A stretch of DNA of 64,000 nucleotides, taken from assembly GCA_930633525.1 (NCBI GenBank), contig CAKNFP010000001.1:4277501-4341500 (forward strand), read 5' to 3'. The notes beneath the pieces were generated by a model. It worked only from the letters and a program-made list of their open reading frames with translations. It searched no databases and was not told the DNA's origin. This DNA comes from Hyphomicrobiales bacterium. GTDB lineage: Bacteria > Pseudomonadota > Alphaproteobacteria > Rhizobiales > Beijerinckiaceae. This document shows, one piece after another, positions 8,588 through 16,417 of this stretch. The translations under genes and the position numbers were made by a program. Positions within the stretch are counted from its first letter, which is position 1. Each line of letters starts with the position of its first letter.

Positions 8588-8806
8588 ATGACCTCCTATG
8601 AAAGACCAAAGCAGATCATCGGATATTGCCTTGAACCGCTTGACCTGGATGAAGATGCGCCGGCCACGCGCGAAACGGTCAGCCGGCTCGTCCATGTGAT
8701 CCGCACATTGCAGCTTGCCATTGGCCCGACCGGCCCTGTCGCCGTCGATTTCTCGAAGATGCCCACACTCGTCATCAACGAAGCAGCCCATGGAGATGGC
8801 GTCTAG
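8588..8806 (+). CDS. Small conserved-looking protein of unknown function, downstream of aceA
   Basis: A 72-residue acidic protein (MTSYERPKQIIGYCLEPLDLDED...). The Shine-Dalgarno AGGAG at 8576-8580 is 7 bases before the ATG at 8588, so this start is preferred over the ATG at 8582. It has no membrane segment, signal peptide or known motif. It sits 125 bases after aceA on the same strand and before a strong hairpin, so it is probably cotranscribed with or regulated like aceA. I do not recognise the family. Confidence 0.55.
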   Translation: MTSYERPKQIIGYCLEPLDLDEDAPATRETVSRLVHVIRTLQLAIGPTGPVAVDFSKMPTLVINEAAHGDGV

Positions 8807-8822
8807 GACCGCATGTTGGGCG

Positions 8823-8852
8823 CGGATCCCTTCCTTTCAGGGGAGGGATCCG
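8823..8852 (+). terminator. Rho-independent-like hairpin after aceA and the small gene
   Basis: A 12-base stem (CGGATCCCTTCC pairing with GGGAGGGATCCG, one G-U) has a 6-base loop. It is followed by a mixed AT-rich tract rather than a clean T run, so efficiency is uncertain. It separates the aceA unit from the ABC operon at 8948. Confidence 0.6.
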
Positions 8853-8862
8853 TGCTAATTCG

Positions 8863-8903
8863 ATATTTTATCAAATCTGTTGACGCTCCATATTTTATCA
8901 AAT
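8863..8903. promoter_or_regulatory. Duplicated AT-rich element and promoter candidate before the dpp-type operon
   Basis: The 14-base sequence ATATTTTATCAAAT occurs at 8863-8876 and again, identically, at 8890-8903. The second copy forms TATTT-TATC-AAATA, a 5-base-arm palindrome. A TTGACG (8880-8885) lies between the copies with an AATACT at 8901-8906 (spacer 15, short). Repeats flanking or overlapping a promoter fit an operator for the GntR/FCD regulator encoded at the end of this operon (14292-14981). This is inference from position and symmetry. Confidence 0.5.
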
Positions 8904-8947
8904 ACTGAACTCCCAAGGCTGCTCAAGCGGCTCAGGGAGGATTTCAC

Positions 8948-10459
8948 ATGTTCAACAAGCCGGCTCTCAAGGGAGCGATCGCGGCCGCGGTGTTGGTCTG
9001 CATGGCATGGCCGCAAATCACATCGGCCAAGGACACGGCGACGGAGTTGATCCTGGCGCAAGGCGCGGATCCTTTGGGCTTCAATCCCACACGCTTCTCC
9101 GCGCCCAACACGTCCTATCTGCACCAGCTCTATGACACGCTCGTCGAGATCGGGCCTGACGGCCAACCGCGCCCCGCGCTGGCGGAAAGCTGGGAGCGTT
9201 CGGCGGACGGACTGTCAGTCACCTTCAAGCTGCGCCCGGCGAAGTTCCATTCCGGACGTCCGCTGACCGCCCAGGACGTGGTCTACAGCGTGCGCTATCA
9301 CCTCGATCCGGCCAACGCCGCGAACCTGATGGCGCGCCTCAGCGCGGTGAAGGATGTCGAGGCGCTCGATGATCGCACCGTCAAGCTCACCCTGTCGTCG
9401 CTGGCGCCGGGCCTCTACGATCTCCTCAGCGCGCTGTTCATACTCGACGAAAAGACGGTCGGGAACATCGCCCAGCAGGACGCCGGCAGCGGACCGTTCG
9501 TCGTGAAAAGCTGGACGCCCGGCGTGTCCTACACCATGGAGCGCTTCGCCGACCACTGGAGCAACGATCGCACCAAGCCCGATCGCATCACCGTGCGTAT
9601 CGTGCCGGATGATGCCGCCGGCGCGGCCCTGCTCCAGACGCGGGCCGTGGATGTTCTCTATACCGCCGGCCCCCTCGCGCTGGCCCAGTTGAAGGATGCC
9701 GCCGGCACCAAGATCGAGCGCATCAAGCGCGCGCCGCGCAGCCACTATCTCGCCCTCAATACGTCGCGCGCGCCGCTCGACAACAAGCTGGTGCGCCAGG
9801 CGATCTCCCATGCCATCAACCGCGAGATGATCGCGTCAGTGGTCTACAACGACTTCGCGGCGCCGAGTTGCCAGCCCTGGGCGGAAAGCCACTGGGCCTA
9901 TGCGCCGGCGGTCGACAAGCTCTGCGGCTATGATCTTGAGAAGGCCAAGGCGTTGATGAAGGAATCCGGCGTAGGTCCCTTCACCATGACGGTGAACACC
10001 TCCACCGATTCCTACGCGCCTGGCAGTGTCGACACGGCGCAGATCCTGAAGGAGGATCTGGCGGCGCTCGGTATCACCCTGAACATCGCCACCTATGAAC
10101 CGGCGAAGGCGCGTGAACTCATCCTCGGCGCCAATTTCGACATGCTGCTGCACAACTACATCGAAGGCGGCAACGATCCTCAGTTCATCATCCCGAGCGC
10201 GATCTACGGGCCGACCAAGGGGCGCACCAAGTTCACGAGCCCGGCCTTCGAGGCGATCGTGGAGAAGGCGGGCAAAACGCTCGACCTCAACGAGCGCAAG
10301 GCGATCTATGCCGATATCTCGAAGCTGATCGCCGATGAAGCCTTCATGCTGCCGTTCGCCCATGAGTTCCGGCCTATCCCGATGGTCGACGGCGTGAAGA
10401 ACTTCGAGATGGATGGGTCCGGCTTCTCGCTGTTGCAGCAGGTCGACGTCGCGCGCTGA
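8948..10459 (+). CDS. ABC transporter substrate-binding protein, peptide/nickel (SBP_bac_5) family
   Basis: A 503-residue periplasmic protein with a signal peptide (MFNKPALKGAIAAAVLVCMAWPQITSAKD, cleavage expected near residue 27). The fold is recognisable from LILAQGADPLGFNP, YDTLVEIGPDGQPRPALAESW, LRPAKFHSGRPLTAQDVVYSV, GSGPFVVKSW, VRQAISHAINREMI and YDLEKAKALMKESG. It should capture the ligand for the importer encoded next (two permeases and two ATPases). Family members bind di/oligopeptides, nickel chelates, glutathione or oligosaccharides; the neighbouring enolase-superfamily enzyme hints at a sugar-acid-like or modified ligand. It is the first gene of the operon. Confidence 0.92.
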   Translation: MFNKPALKGAIAAAVLVCMAWPQITSAKDTATELILAQGADPLGFNPTRFSAPNTSYLHQLYDTLVEIGPDGQPRPALAESWERSADGLSVTFKLRPAKFHSGRPLTAQDVVYSVRYHLDPANAANLMARLSAVKDVEALDDRTVKLTLSSLAPGLYDLLSALFILDEKTVGNIAQQDAGSGPFVVKSWTPGVSYTMERFADHWSNDRTKPDRITVRIVPDDAAGAALLQTRAVDVLYTAGPLALAQLKDAAGTKIERIKRAPRSHYLALNTSRAPLDNKLVRQAISHAINREMIASVVYNDFAAPSCQPWAESHWAYAPAVDKLCGYDLEKAKALMKESGVGPFTMTVNTSTDSYAPGSVDTAQILKEDLAALGITLNIATYEPAKARELILGANFDMLLHNYIEGGNDPQFIIPSAIYGPTKGRTKFTSPAFEAIVEKAGKTLDLNERKAIYADISKLIADEAFMLPFAHEFRPIPMVDGVKNFEMDGSGFSLLQQVDVAR

Positions 10460-10510
10460 CGACTTCCGCACGCGTCAACGACCCGTTCATCCCGGCATCG
10501 CGGATCATCC

Positions 10511-11461
10511 ATGTTCGGTTTCATCCTGAAACGGCTCCTCCAGGCCATTCCCGTCCTGCTCATCACGTCGTTGCTCATCTTCGTCGGCATGCGGCTGTCT
10601 CCCGGAGACCCCGCGACCATGCTGGCGGGCAATGACGCGACCGCTGAGATGATCGCGGCCGTCAGAAGCCGCCTCGGGCTCGATGAGAGCTATGCGACGC
10701 AATATGTGAAGTGGCTCGGGGCGTTGCTCACGGGTGATCTCGGCCGGTCCATGGTCAGCGGGCTACCGGTCTCACGCATCATGAGCGAGCGTATCGCGCC
10801 CACGCTCGAACTGGCTGTCGGCGGTCTTCTCGCGAGCCTCCTGCTTGGCGGTGTGCTCGGCACCCTGGCGGGCCTGCGTCCAGACTCGCTGTTGGACCGG
10901 CTGATCTCGGCGGTTGCGGCGCTGGGGCTGGCGGCGCCGATGTTCTGGACAGGCATGCTGCTCGTCGCCGTTTTCGGCGTCTCATTGAAATGGCTCCCGC
11001 CCGCCGGGAGGGTGCCTTTTTCCCAAGGCGTCGGCGCCGCGCTTGCCAGCCTCGCGATGCCGGTGGCGACACTCGCCATCGCCAACGCGCCGGTGATCAT
11101 GCGCTTTCTGCGTGACAGCATCCAGGAGACGCGGCGCGCCGAATTTGTGCGCGCCGCCCATGCCAAGGGGCTATCGAGGACTGTGGTGGCGCGAGACTAC
11201 ATCGTGCGCAACTCGCTCATCCCAACCGTGACGGCGGCCGGCATTCTCCTTGGGAATCTCATCGGCGGCGCGGCCCTGGTCGAGATCGTCTTCTCCTGGC
11301 CGGGGATGGGCTCCCTGCTCGTCTCGGCCATGGGCAACCGCGACTATTCCGTCATCCAGGCGGTTCTGTTGATCGCGGTGTTCGGCTTTGTCTTCGCCAA
11401 TCTCATCGTGGACCTGCTCTACGGGCTTCTTAATCCGAGAATTCGTCATGCCCAGCACTGA
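10511..11461 (+). CDS. ABC transporter permease, DppB/OppB type
   Basis: A 316-residue inner-membrane protein with about six membrane helices, beginning MFGFILKRLLQAIPVLL, typical of the first permease in peptide-type importers. Family signatures visible are RLSPGDPATMLAG and the EAA-loop region VRAAHAKGLSRTVVARDYIVRNSLIPTVT. Its 3' end overlaps the next permease gene by 14 bases, so translation is coupled. It pairs with the 11448-12269 product to form the channel. Confidence 0.92.
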   Translation: MFGFILKRLLQAIPVLLITSLLIFVGMRLSPGDPATMLAGNDATAEMIAAVRSRLGLDESYATQYVKWLGALLTGDLGRSMVSGLPVSRIMSERIAPTLELAVGGLLASLLLGGVLGTLAGLRPDSLLDRLISAVAALGLAAPMFWTGMLLVAVFGVSLKWLPPAGRVPFSQGVGAALASLAMPVATLAIANAPVIMRFLRDSIQETRRAEFVRAAHAKGLSRTVVARDYIVRNSLIPTVTAAGILLGNLIGGAALVEIVFSWPGMGSLLVSAMGNRDYSVIQAVLLIAVFGFVFANLIVDLLYGLLNPRIRHAQH

Positions 11462-12269
11462 GCGGAAAAGCCGGGGCAGGCGCGGTTTCCTGATCGCGGT
11501 CGCGTTTCTCGTCATCGTCGGAGCCTTGGCGGTTCTGACACCCGCGCTGCCCTTCGCCCCCTACACTAAGATGTCGACGGCGCGCCTCATGCCTCCGTCG
11601 TTCCAGGCCTGGTTCGGCACGGACCAGTTCGGTCGCGACATTTTCGTACGGACGCTCTGGGGCTTGCAGGTCTCGCTCGTCATTGCTGGCGCCGCGGTCC
11701 TGACGTCACTTGCGATCGGCGTGCCGCTCGGCCTCACCGCCGCCTATTTCGGCCGCTGGAGCGATTCCCTCATCATGCGCGGCCTGGACGCGCTGCTGGC
11801 GTTCCCGTCTCTGCTGCTCGCCATCGGCGTGGCGGCGATCATAGGTCCCGGCGCGGTCAGCGCGACGATCGCGCTCGGCATCGTCGGCGTGCCGCAGATG
11901 GCACGCATCGCCCGTGGCGCGGCCCTCTCGGAACAGCAGGGGCTTTATGTCGATGCAGCGCGGGTTGTCGGCGTCGGCCCGTTCGGGATTATGGCAAGCC
12001 ATCTTCTGCCCAACGTCCTGGCGCCGGTCGTGGTGCAGGCGACGCTCTATTTCGCCATCGCCATCCTCACCGAATCCGGGCTGAGCTTCATCGGCCTTGG
12101 TGTGCAGGTGCCGCGTCCATCACTTGGCGCGATGCTCAGCGACTCCCGCGCCTATACGGTATCGGCCCCCTGGTACGCGCTGGCGCCGGGTCTCACGATC
12201 ACCGCCGTGGTGCTCGCGCTGAATATCGCCGCGGACGGCCTGCGCATGCGACTGGATCCGCAGCGATGA
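11448..12269 (+). CDS. ABC transporter permease, DppC/OppC type
   Basis: The 273-residue inner-membrane permease is started at the ATG at 11448, inside the end of the preceding permease; an upstream in-frame start would add residues unlike the family. It has a typical N-terminal helix, a FGTDQFGRDIFVRTLWG motif that marks DppC/OppC proteins, and an EAA-type loop (VDAARVVGVGPFGIMASHLLPNVLAPVVV). The stop overlaps the ATPase start as ATGA. Confidence 0.92.
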   Translation: MPSTERKSRGRRGFLIAVAFLVIVGALAVLTPALPFAPYTKMSTARLMPPSFQAWFGTDQFGRDIFVRTLWGLQVSLVIAGAAVLTSLAIGVPLGLTAAYFGRWSDSLIMRGLDALLAFPSLLLAIGVAAIIGPGAVSATIALGIVGVPQMARIARGAALSEQQGLYVDAARVVGVGPFGIMASHLLPNVLAPVVVQATLYFAIAILTESGLSFIGLGVQVPRPSLGAMLSDSRAYTVSAPWYALAPGLTITAVVLALNIAADGLRMRLDPQR

Positions 12270-13279
12270 CGATCATGACCCCAGCGGCAAAGACAGTCCC
12301 GGTGTCGACCGGCGCCTCATTCGAGGTCGAAGGCCTCACCGTGCGATTTGGCGGCAAGACCGCCGTCGACAACGTGTCCTTCCGTCTCGCCCCCGGCGAG
12401 GCGCTCGGCATCGTCGGCGAATCCGGCAGCGGAAAGAGCACGACCGCCATGGGCGCCGTCGGCCTGCTCGACCCTGAGGTCGCCGAGGTCGAGACGCGCC
12501 ATGTGCGGCTCGACGCCACGGACCTGAGCGCCTTGAACGGGGCGCGACCCGGCGTTCTCGGCAGACGCATCGGCGTCGTCTTTCAGAACCCCATGGTCGC
12601 CCTCAACCCGGTCTTGACCATCGAGCGTCAACTCACGGACCACATGCGCCAACATCTGCGTCTCGACGCGCGGACGGCGCGTGCGCGGGCTCTGCGCCTC
12701 CTCGGGGAAGTCGGAATCACCGATGCCGAGCGGCGGCTATCCTTCTATCCCTTCCAGTTCTCTGGCGGCATGCTGCAACGGATCACCATCGCCATGGCAC
12801 TCGCCTGCGATCCCGAGCTTCTGATCGCCGATGAGCCGACGACGGCCCTCGATGCGACGGTGCAGGCCGAGGTGGTCGACCTCATCCTGTCGATCCGGCG
12901 CGCACGCGGCCTCAGCCTCATCTGGATCACCCATGATCTGGCGCTGCTCAACCGTATCGCGGACCGGGTGGCCGTGATGTACGCGGGACGCCTGGTGGAG
13001 ATCGGTCCGGCGGATGCGCTGCTGGATCACCCCTCGCATCCCTATGCCGCCGGGCTTCTCGCGAGCGTGCAGAGCCTCTGGACGGGCGAGGGCACGGAAT
13101 TCCACACCATCGAGGGTTCACCGCCGGCCAACGGACCGGACATGCCGGGTTGCGCTTTCGCCCCGCGCTGTCCGCACGCGTTTGAGCGCTGCGCGACGCG
13201 GCCGCCGATGGCATCCCTTCCTGGCGCATCCGCACATGACGTCGCCTGCTGGCTGTTCAATTCCGAGGTGACGGCATGA
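12266..13279 (+). CDS. ABC transporter ATP-binding protein, DppD/OppD type
   Basis: A 337-residue ATPase with Walker A GESGSGKS (residues about 51-58), Q-loop VFQNPMVALNP, signature region FSGGMLQRITIAMALA, Walker B LLIADEPTTALD and H-loop WITHD. The C-terminal oligopeptide-ATPase domain carries the Cys pattern CAFAPRCPHAFERC..C expected of DppD/OppD-type proteins. The signature reads SGGMLQR rather than SGGQ, which is common in this subfamily. Starts and stops are ATGA-coupled on both sides. Confidence 0.93.
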   Translation: MTIMTPAAKTVPVSTGASFEVEGLTVRFGGKTAVDNVSFRLAPGEALGIVGESGSGKSTTAMGAVGLLDPEVAEVETRHVRLDATDLSALNGARPGVLGRRIGVVFQNPMVALNPVLTIERQLTDHMRQHLRLDARTARARALRLLGEVGITDAERRLSFYPFQFSGGMLQRITIAMALACDPELLIADEPTTALDATVQAEVVDLILSIRRARGLSLIWITHDLALLNRIADRVAVMYAGRLVEIGPADALLDHPSHPYAAGLLASVQSLWTGEGTEFHTIEGSPPANGPDMPGCAFAPRCPHAFERCATRPPMASLPGASAHDVACWLFNSEVTA

Positions 13280-14295
13280 GCATGCTTCTCGAACTCGACG
13301 ATGTCTCCGTGACATTGCGCGGGCCGCGGCCCCATCCCTTCGCCGCGCCCACGCCGATCCACGCTTTACGCAAGGTGTCCCTCACTCTGGAAGCGGGTGA
13401 GACCCTCGCCTTGGTCGGCGAATCCGGGTCCGGCAAGAGCACGCTGGCCCGCGCCATCACGCGGCTCGTGCCGGCTGCGGGAGAAGCACGTTTCGATGGC
13501 ATCGATATCCTGAGAGCCGACCGGGCCGGAATGCGCCGCGTGCGGCGCGGCCTGCAGATGGTGTTCCAGGATCCCTATTCCTCACTCAACCGTCGCAAGC
13601 GGATCTCCGATATCTTGACCGAGCCATTGAAAGTCCATGGCGTTGGCGACAGCCAGGAACGGCGCCGCCGGGTCGAGGCGTTGATCGCGCAGGTAGGACT
13701 GAACACCGACATGCTGCAGCGCTTCCCGGCGGCGCTCTCCGGCGGTCAGCGCCAGCGCATCTCCATCGCGCGGGCTCTCGCCCTGCAGCCACAACTGGTC
13801 ATCTGCGATGAGGCCGTCTCGGCGCTGGACGTGTCGGTGCAGGCGCAGATCCTCAACCTGCTCGGCAGCCTGAAACGCAGCTACAAGCTCGCCTATCTCT
13901 TCATCACCCATGATCTCGGGGTGGTCAGGCGCTTCGCCGATCGCATCGCGGTGATGCACGCTGGGCGCATCATCGAAGTGGCACCGGCGGATGTGCTGTT
14001 CGCCCGCCCGCTGCATCCCTACACGCGGGCGCTGTTGTCGGCGGCCCCGCATCCGAGCCGAGACCGCCCGGCGCCGCAGCGCATCGTGTTGCGTGGTGAG
14101 CCGGTCAGCCCGCTGACCGAGCCGCCGGGCTGCCTGTTCGCCGGGCGTTGCCTGCATTTCCGCCCGGGTCTATGCGGAACGAGCGATCCCGCCCTGGCCG
14201 TACAGGGAGCTGGGCACCAGGTCGCTTGTCACCGGGTACGGGGTGGCCTGCCAGCCTGGATGGACGATGAGGCAACCGGAGGAGCGACACCATGA
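13276..14295 (+). CDS. ABC transporter ATP-binding protein, DppF/OppF type
   Basis: A 339-residue ATPase partner with Walker A GESGSGKST, Q-loop VFQDPYSSLNRR, signature LSGGQRQRISIARALA, Walker B LVICDEAVSALD and H-loop FITHD. The C-terminal segment has the family CLFAGRCLHFRPGLC Cys cluster. Walker B has DEAVSALD in place of DEPTSALD, frequent in OppF/DppF. The first bases overlap the DppD stop and the last overlap the GntR start, so importer and regulator are made together. Confidence 0.93.
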   Translation: MSMLLELDDVSVTLRGPRPHPFAAPTPIHALRKVSLTLEAGETLALVGESGSGKSTLARAITRLVPAAGEARFDGIDILRADRAGMRRVRRGLQMVFQDPYSSLNRRKRISDILTEPLKVHGVGDSQERRRRVEALIAQVGLNTDMLQRFPAALSGGQRQRISIARALALQPQLVICDEAVSALDVSVQAQILNLLGSLKRSYKLAYLFITHDLGVVRRFADRIAVMHAGRIIEVAPADVLFARPLHPYTRALLSAAPHPSRDRPAPQRIVLRGEPVSPLTEPPGCLFAGRCLHFRPGLCGTSDPALAVQGAGHQVACHRVRGGLPAWMDDEATGGATP

Positions 14296-14981
14296 CGATG
14301 GTTGCGACCGCGGCGACCGGCGGAGAAGACGACCGTCCGCTCAGCGAGACGATCGTGGCGCGGCTTGCGCAGCGCCTGCGCGATGAGATCCTGAGCGGAA
14401 ACCTTCCCTCCGGAACGCGCCTCAAGCTGCGTGAACTGTCCGATCGCTTCGGCGTCAGCCAGATGCCGATCCGCGACGCGCTGGTGAAGCTGAGTTCGGA
14501 GGGGCTCGTCGAATTGCAGCCCAACCGGGGTGCGGCGGTGCGCAAGATCGACCATCAGTTCATCGAGAACATGTTCGATATCCGCATGATGCTCGAAGAA
14601 CTCTTGGTCCGGCGGGCCATCGAACGGTCGAGCGATGCCGAACTCTCCGGCCTGCGTCCCCTCGCCGTCAAACATGCGGAGATGGCGGCGAGCGGCGACT
14701 TTCGCGCCCTCATGGCCGCGAATCTGGCGTTTCACGGGCGCATCACCGACCTTGCGCGCAATGCCGAGGCGGCGCGCATTCTCGATCAAGGCTGGGAGCT
14801 GATCTACTCCCTGCGCGGGCAGACCGGCTATGCCGAAGGGCGCCTGGACGAAATCATCGATGAACACAACCAGCTTGTCGCCGCCATCGAGGCCCGCGAC
14901 GTCGAGACCGCCGGCCGGTTGGCCCGTCAGCACGTGCAGCGCTCGCGCGATGACGCGCTGGCGCGATTCAAGCTTCGATGA
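14292..14981 (+). CDS. GntR-family regulator, FCD (FadR-like) subfamily
   Basis: A 229-residue regulator. The winged HTH lies at about residues 15-80 (LRDEILSGNLPSGTRLKLRELS, FGVSQMPIRDALVKLSSEGLVEL). The all-helical FCD effector domain follows (about 90-225), with metal/ligand-type residues in NLAFHGRITD and DEHNQLVAAIEARD..RQHVQRS. It is ATGA-coupled to the last importer gene and 39 bases before the enolase-superfamily gene. FCD regulators usually sense small carboxylates, so the importer substrate or its breakdown product is the probable effector; the duplicated element at 8863-8903 is a plausible target. Confidence 0.9.
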   Translation: MTMVATAATGGEDDRPLSETIVARLAQRLRDEILSGNLPSGTRLKLRELSDRFGVSQMPIRDALVKLSSEGLVELQPNRGAAVRKIDHQFIENMFDIRMMLEELLVRRAIERSSDAELSGLRPLAVKHAEMAASGDFRALMAANLAFHGRITDLARNAEAARILDQGWELIYSLRGQTGYAEGRLDEIIDEHNQLVAAIEARDVETAGRLARQHVQRSRDDALARFKLR

Positions 14982-15020
14982 CCGCCCATCGGCCCCGTCC
15001 ATCCAGCAGAGAGTAAGATT

Positions 15021-16175
15021 GTGAAGATCAAGGCAATCCGCAGCTTTCCCGTCCGCATTGGCGATCGCAATCAGCTCCTCGTCAAGGTGGAGACGGACGC
15101 CGGCATCCATGGCTGGGGCGAATCCGGCCTCGCCACGCGGGAGCGTGCCGTCATGGGCGTGATCGAGCACTATGAGAAATTCCTCATCGGGCAGGATGTC
15201 TTCGCCATCGGCGCGCTATGGCAGGAGATGTACCGCAGCCAGTATTTCGAGGGCGGCCGCGTGTTGACGGCAGCCATTTCGGCCATCGACATCGCGCTGT
15301 ACGACATCAAGGGCAAGGCGCTCGGCGTGCCTGTCTATGAATTGCTCGGCGGCCGGCATCGCCACCATGTGCCGACTTTCGCGTCATTGAAGGGCAGCAC
15401 CCTCGACGTGGTGCTGGAGCGCGGCCGCGCCGTGCGCGAGGCAGGCTGGACCTGCATTCGCCTGCTCGTCGATGTCGGCGCGCCGGGCGCGCGTTTCGAA
15501 CCCTGGGAAGCCGTTGCGCGCTATGCCGAGTGGTTGCCGCGCCTGCGTCAGGAGCTGGGCATCGGCGTGTGCCTTGGCATAGACCTGCATCATCGGCTGA
15601 CGGTGGCGGAGACGGCCGCGTTGTGTCAGCGGATGCCGGCCGGCACGCTCGATTTCGTCGAGGAGCCGATCCGCGACGAGGATCCGGCGTCCTATGCGGC
15701 TCTGCGCCGGCTGACGCCCGTGCCCTTCGCCGTCGGTGAGGAGTTTTCCTCGAAATGGCAGTTCCTGCCTTATATCGAGCAGCGTTTGACCGAATACGCC
15801 CGGCTCGACGTCTGCAATGTCGGCGGCTTCACCGAGGCGATGAAGGTGGCCGGCTGGTGCGAGGCGCACTACATCGACCTGATGCCGCATAACCCGCTCG
15901 GGCCGATCTGTATCGCCGCGAGCGTGCATCTCGCCGCAGCCGTCCCGAATTTCGCATGGCTCGAATGCCGCGAGACGCCCGGCGAGGAGTATCGCCGGTA
16001 TGACAGCGGCATCTTCCGCAGCCGCCCGCAGCTGGAAGGCACGATGTATCCCGTGCCCTCCACGCCTGGCCTCGGCATCGAGATCGATGAGGAAGCCCTG
16101 GCGAAAGCCGGCGCGTTCCAGTTCGTCGAAATGCCACATCTGAAACGCGACGACGGCTCCCATACCAACTGGTAG
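15021..16175 (+). CDS. Mandelate racemase/muconate lactonizing enzyme family protein (galactonate dehydratase-like)
   Basis: A 384-residue enolase-superfamily enzyme; the start is the GTG at 15021. Three metal carboxylates and acid/base residues can be placed: D188 in GIDLHHR (with H190), E214 in FVEEP, E240 in GEE, and H290 in PHNPLGP. The D..H..E..E..PHNPLGP arrangement is that of galactonate and related acid-sugar dehydratases, which remove water from an aldonate to give a 2-keto-3-deoxy acid. The exact substrate cannot be read from sequence. Its place after the GntR gene suggests it acts on the ligand imported by the operon. Confidence 0.85.
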   Translation: MKIKAIRSFPVRIGDRNQLLVKVETDAGIHGWGESGLATRERAVMGVIEHYEKFLIGQDVFAIGALWQEMYRSQYFEGGRVLTAAISAIDIALYDIKGKALGVPVYELLGGRHRHHVPTFASLKGSTLDVVLERGRAVREAGWTCIRLLVDVGAPGARFEPWEAVARYAEWLPRLRQELGIGVCLGIDLHHRLTVAETAALCQRMPAGTLDFVEEPIRDEDPASYAALRRLTPVPFAVGEEFSSKWQFLPYIEQRLTEYARLDVCNVGGFTEAMKVAGWCEAHYIDLMPHNPLGPICIAASVHLAAAVPNFAWLECRETPGEEYRRYDSGIFRSRPQLEGTMYPVPSTPGLGIEIDEEALAKAGAFQFVEMPHLKRDDGSHTNW

Positions 16176-16417
16176 GGTCGGCACGAGAGCGCGAACGACA
16201 CCCGCCGGACCATGCCGCCGGCGATCCCACAAATGGGCAAGCCGGGCCAACAAGCCCATCCAGGGGACATCAGCGGTTCCCCCCATGCCCTACGAAACGC
16301 GTGACTGGACAATTGCCCGTCTTCGGTCAACTTTGGCGCCGCCCCGCGTCGCGTGGACGGGAAAGACGCCTCAAGCTCTTCCCTTCCGCCTGCGTCCGGT
16401 GGCATCCGGCGTAAGGG

